From Acidobacteriota bacterium (GTDB lineage Bacteria > Acidobacteriota > Terriglobia > Terriglobales > Acidobacteriaceae), in assembly GCA_003225465.1 (NCBI GenBank), contig QIAH01000346.1, forward strand, positions 14,338-63,521: 49,184 nt of DNA, written 5' to 3'. How positions within the stretch are numbered: the stretch's first letter is position 1; each line of letters starts with the position of its first letter. A program made the position numbers and the translations under genes. The notes under the pieces were generated by a model. The model had not been told where the DNA came from, searched no databases, and worked only from the letters and a program-made list of their open reading frames with translations. Below are positions 46,038-49,184 of this stretch, one piece after another.

Positions 46038-46409
46038 TCATTCACACGGACCAAGAATCCATCGCGGGACGGAACCCGCAATGACCATTACGGCAAAGGA
46101 AAGACTAAAGGCCATTCCCAGAAGCGCCTGAAAATGCGCACGATCGAAATGGCTCCCGCCTTCTTCCGATGTGGTACCGGGAAAACGTTTGAATTCCACC
46201 CACCCGGTTCCAAAGCCCGTCAGCGCGATTGCGAGGCAGACGATGCTGATGACATGCAGCACATAATGATGACCGGTTGAACAACTGTGCTGTTCGAGCA
46301 CGTAGCTGAAACCGAGGTCGACGGCCCATGCCGCAAAACCCGCGATCTGACTCCACCACAGTCCCAGTGGTGTTCGCCCTGCCTGGATTTGCTGTTCAGA
46401 CCCGCCCAT
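46038..46409 (-). CDS. membrane protein in the oxidase operon
   Basis: ~3 TM segments, tightly packed between ctaG and subunit III. Confidence 0.55.
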   Translation of the reverse strand: MGGSEQQIQAGRTPLGLWWSQIAGFAAWAVDLGFSYVLEQHSCSTGHHYVLHVISIVCLAIALTGFGTGWVEFKRFPGTTSEEGGSHFDRAHFQALLGMAFSLSFAVMVIAGSVPRWILGPCE

Positions 46410-46417
46410 GATTCTTC

Positions 46418-47041
46418 CTATAGAAATCGAGTCGTCCCGTAAATCAGAAAATCAACCATCAAACCCGTTACCACCACGAAATACCAATAGTCGGAATTGA
46501 TCGCGGCATCGGCAAGTCGTGTCCCCTCCATTTTGGGAGTGAATGAAATAGCGAGAAGAACTAGGGTTTCGATCAGTTCGGTCACGAGATGCCCCGAATG
46601 TATTCCAATCAGGACCCACACCGTGGACGAGTAGGCGTCGTCGGTCCATCGGCAATTGAGGGCGCTGAACTCAAAGACGCGGAGAACCGTGGCCGCAAGC
46701 GCAAACAACGCGAGAACAAGGAGGCCATTCCTGACTGCCCTTCGATTACAATCAGGAGCGCGTCTCTTTACGATCCAGGCGGGAATGGTGCTCACGACAA
46801 AGACCAGCGCGTTCAGCGCACCGTATCTCAAACCCGGCGGCAAGTGCCCAGGAGGCCAGTCCGTCGAGCGCGTTCGCAGGTAGAAATACGCCGCAAACAT
46901 CAGGGCAAACATCATGCCCTCGATCGCCATATAGAAGACGTTTGCCAGCCATGTCGTGTTGCGGTGGCCAAAAGCCACGCTCGGCAAACCGGAAACATCC
47001 AGCGTCAGTGGCCTTCGAATTGGTTCGTTCAATGAACCCAT
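46418..47041 (-). CDS. ctaE: cytochrome c oxidase subunit III
   Basis: EGMMFALMFAAYFYLRTR, GIHSGHLVTELIETLVLLAI, DYWYFVVVTGLMVDFLIYGTTRFL. Confidence 0.87.
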   Translation of the reverse strand: MGSLNEPIRRPLTLDVSGLPSVAFGHRNTTWLANVFYMAIEGMMFALMFAAYFYLRTRSTDWPPGHLPPGLRYGALNALVFVVSTIPAWIVKRRAPDCNRRAVRNGLLVLALFALAATVLRVFEFSALNCRWTDDAYSSTVWVLIGIHSGHLVTELIETLVLLAISFTPKMEGTRLADAAINSDYWYFVVVTGLMVDFLIYGTTRFL

Positions 47042-48981
47042 GATTCACCAGTTTGTCGAGGCGTTGGGGATTGTCCGCGCGGCCAGAGCCATCCGATCAA
47101 AGTAGCTATGACCGGCGGCGCTCCAATCGGAACGGCCCACGGCGTAAAAATCGATCCGACAAATGCGGCCGATACGGTGAGCGCGCTCAAGAATGGCCAG
47201 ATGCTTGGACCGGGATCCTCGTCCTTGTGCTGCGGATCGGCATCGAGACTGTGAGTGACAAGCGTCTCGCGGATGTCGTCGCGCAGCCCTACCACAACGG
47301 GTTGATCCGGTGGGTCTTCCCACAAAGGATCCCGGCCACTGACGGTTGGCACATGAAGAAAGTTGTAGGGCGGAGGCGGAGACGACATCGACCATTCGAG
47401 GCCCGCATCTCCCCAAGGGCTATTGCCCGCAATTCCTCCAACCCGCACACTACGGAAAACATTGACAAGGAAGACCAGCAACCCGGCGGTCATAAAAATA
47501 ACCCCACTGGATGCGAGTACGTTTAATCCCTGCCAATGCATGTCCGGACCGTAGGTGTAAACACGACGGGGCATGCCGCGCAGGCCCAGAAAATGCAGCG
47601 TGAAAAATGTGATATTGAAGCCGATGAAGAAGAGCCAGAAATGCCACTTTCCCAATGTCGCGTTTGCCATTCGTCCCGTCATCTTCGGGAACCAGAAATA
47701 GATGCCCGCGAACATCGGAAAAAGAGCGCCGCCAATCAGAACATAGTGAAAGTGCGCGACAACAAAATAGGTATCGTGGACTTGCAAATCCACGGGCACG
47801 GAGGCCAGCATGACTCCCGACAATCCACCGATTAAAAAAACGAAGAAAAACCCGAGGCACCAGAGCATCGGTAATCGAAGCTGCAGCCGCCCGTACCATA
47901 GGGTCGCCACCCAGCAGAAGAACTGTGTCCCGGTGGGAATCACAATCATCAAGCTCGCGGCTGTAAAAAAACTTTGGCTCAACTGGGGCAAGCCGGTTGC
48001 AAACATGTGGTGGACCCACACACTGAATCCGATAAATCCCGTCGCTACGACAGAGACAACAATGGGCGTGTATCCGAAGATGCGGCGTCGCGAGAAGCAT
48101 TCCACCAGAGTTGAAACAATGGCAGCTCCCGGAAGGAAGATGATGTAGACCTCGGGGTGTCCGAAGAACCAGAACAAGTGCTGGTACAAGAGAACGTCTC
48201 CGCCTTCCGCGGGATTGAAAAAGTGCGTGCCCACCAATCGGTCCAGCAGCAGCAGGCCGCTCGCTACCATCACTGCCGGCATCGCAAATATGACTGCGAT
48301 GGAGATCACCAGCTTCTCCCAGAGCAGGATGGGCATGCGATTGAGCGTCATTCCGGGAGCGCGGTGTCGCAAGATGGTCGTTGCCAGGCAAATGGCCACA
48401 CCGAGGGCCGAGACCTCAGTAAAGGTGATCATCTGAGACCAGATATCGGCGCGGTGTCCGGGGGAATACGCCGGTCCAGAAAGTGGCACATAGGCGAACC
48501 AGCCAACATCGGGGCCGGTATTCGTGAGAAGACCACCCCAAAGGACGAGAGCACCTCCGACGTAGAGGTAGTAGCTGAAGGCATTCAAGCGGGGAAAAGC
48601 GATATTGCGAGCTCCGCACATCAATGGAACGATGTACACACCAAATCCCTGAAACATCATGGGCACGGCAAATAAGAAAATCATCGTGCTGCCGTGCATA
48701 GTGAAGACCTGGTTGTAGAGATCGGGACCCATCAGAGAGTTCTCTGGCCGGATCAACTGGAGCCGGATCATTGCCGCCAGCACTCCTCCCAATAGAAAGA
48801 AGATGAAGGCGGTCACCATGAAACGGATACCGATATCGGTGTGATGGGTGTTGCAAAACCATCCCCAGAGACCCTTCGGTTGAGACCACGTGCGAGCGAG
48901 GCGCTGAGCGAGTTCCGACTGCCCAGTGTCTTGATCATTCGCGAGGATGGGTTCTGCAACTGCCAAGTCTCTGTTCCTCAA
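47029..48981 (-). CDS. ctaD: cytochrome c oxidase subunit I
   Basis: QHLFWFFGHPEVYIIFLPG, VWVHHMFATG, DTYFVVAHFHYVLIGG. Confidence 0.97.
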   Translation of the reverse strand: MRNRDLAVAEPILANDQDTGQSELAQRLARTWSQPKGLWGWFCNTHHTDIGIRFMVTAFIFFLLGGVLAAMIRLQLIRPENSLMGPDLYNQVFTMHGSTMIFLFAVPMMFQGFGVYIVPLMCGARNIAFPRLNAFSYYLYVGGALVLWGGLLTNTGPDVGWFAYVPLSGPAYSPGHRADIWSQMITFTEVSALGVAICLATTILRHRAPGMTLNRMPILLWEKLVISIAVIFAMPAVMVASGLLLLDRLVGTHFFNPAEGGDVLLYQHLFWFFGHPEVYIIFLPGAAIVSTLVECFSRRRIFGYTPIVVSVVATGFIGFSVWVHHMFATGLPQLSQSFFTAASLMIVIPTGTQFFCWVATLWYGRLQLRLPMLWCLGFFFVFLIGGLSGVMLASVPVDLQVHDTYFVVAHFHYVLIGGALFPMFAGIYFWFPKMTGRMANATLGKWHFWLFFIGFNITFFTLHFLGLRGMPRRVYTYGPDMHWQGLNVLASSGVIFMTAGLLVFLVNVFRSVRVGGIAGNSPWGDAGLEWSMSSPPPPYNFLHVPTVSGRDPLWEDPPDQPVVVGLRDDIRETLVTHSLDADPQHKDEDPGPSIWPFLSALTVSAAFVGSIFTPWAVPIGAPPVIATLIGWLWPRGQSPTPRQTGESWVH

Positions 48982-49184
48982 TGAAGCGACTGTAAATACG
49001 CGACCACCGCCTGAAGATCGTCTGGGGCCAGTGGATTCGGTGACATTTGAGTCCCCGGCTTAATGCGTTGTGGATCGACGACCCACCCTGCCAGCGCGCC
49101 CGCCGTATTGGGCAGCGTCTCGGCAGCAATCATGTTGCGGCTGGCAACGTGGGTAAGGTCCGGACCGACTCGTGAGCCGGCATC
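48978..49184 (-). CDS. C-terminal cytochrome c domain, probably of cytochrome c oxidase subunit II, 5' end outside the window
   Basis: Reverse-strand DAGSRVGPDLTHVASRNMIAAETLPNTAGALAGWVVDPQRIKPGTQMSPNPLAPDDLQAVVAYLQSLH* just upstream of ctaD. Confidence 0.7.
   Translation of the reverse strand, partial: DAGSRVGPDLTHVASRNMIAAETLPNTAGALAGWVVDPQRIKPGTQMSPNPLAPDDLQAVVAYLQSLH

Noticed and set aside
47450-48391. 313-aa and similar long shadow ORFs within ctaD
   Set aside because: Alternative frames of a clear cytochrome oxidase subunit I gene.
1-49184. CRISPR arrays, rRNA operons, complete tRNAs, complete IS elements
   Set aside because: No regularly spaced direct repeats, rRNA-like sequence, or full cloverleaf noticed on either strand; only IS fragments and one tRNA 3' end were seen. 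A tRNAscan/CRISPR finder run would be decisive.

Overview
The window looks like a high-GC Acidobacteria-type chromosome segment; this is inferred from protein style only, with no database search. It has four parts. (1) About 0-14.6 kb is decayed accessory DNA: IS transposase remnants, a cytochrome c fragment, a radical SAM gene, a family of small paralogous proteins (two copies frameshifted), and a conjugation-module remnant (VirB10/TrbI, MoxR-type AAA+, TraD/VirD4, a frameshifted DUF4400-like gene, a truncated replication-relaxation-like gene) preceded by an orphan tRNA 3' end. (2) About 14.7-34.5 kb is an intact sugar-oxidation/redox region (NDH-2, glucose 1-dehydrogenase, GH63-like glucosidase, exported VOC protein, GMC oxidoreductase, DM13 proteins, aquaporin, SMP-30 lactonase, GlcG-cupin). 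It surrounds an unusual sigma-factor regulatory island at 24.8-31.5 kb. (3) About 34.6-44.7 kb holds small stress/repair genes (pyrophosphatase, truncated ku, ATP-dependent ligase, Nramp-like, DUF3606, SDR, DUF72, isochorismatase-like). (4) About 44.7-49.2 kb is a cytochrome c oxidase operon. The best candidate for an undescribed system is the overlapping gene pair at 26821-30721. One protein fuses two degenerate AhpD/CMD-like domains to an ECF sigma factor. The other fuses a zf-HC2 anti-sigma-like zinc finger to a PAS-GAF-sigma54 activator. A stand-alone AhpD-like paralog that keeps its CxxxHC motif is encoded divergently. Together these suggest a redox or metabolite sensor that links sigma70-ECF and sigma54 transcription.
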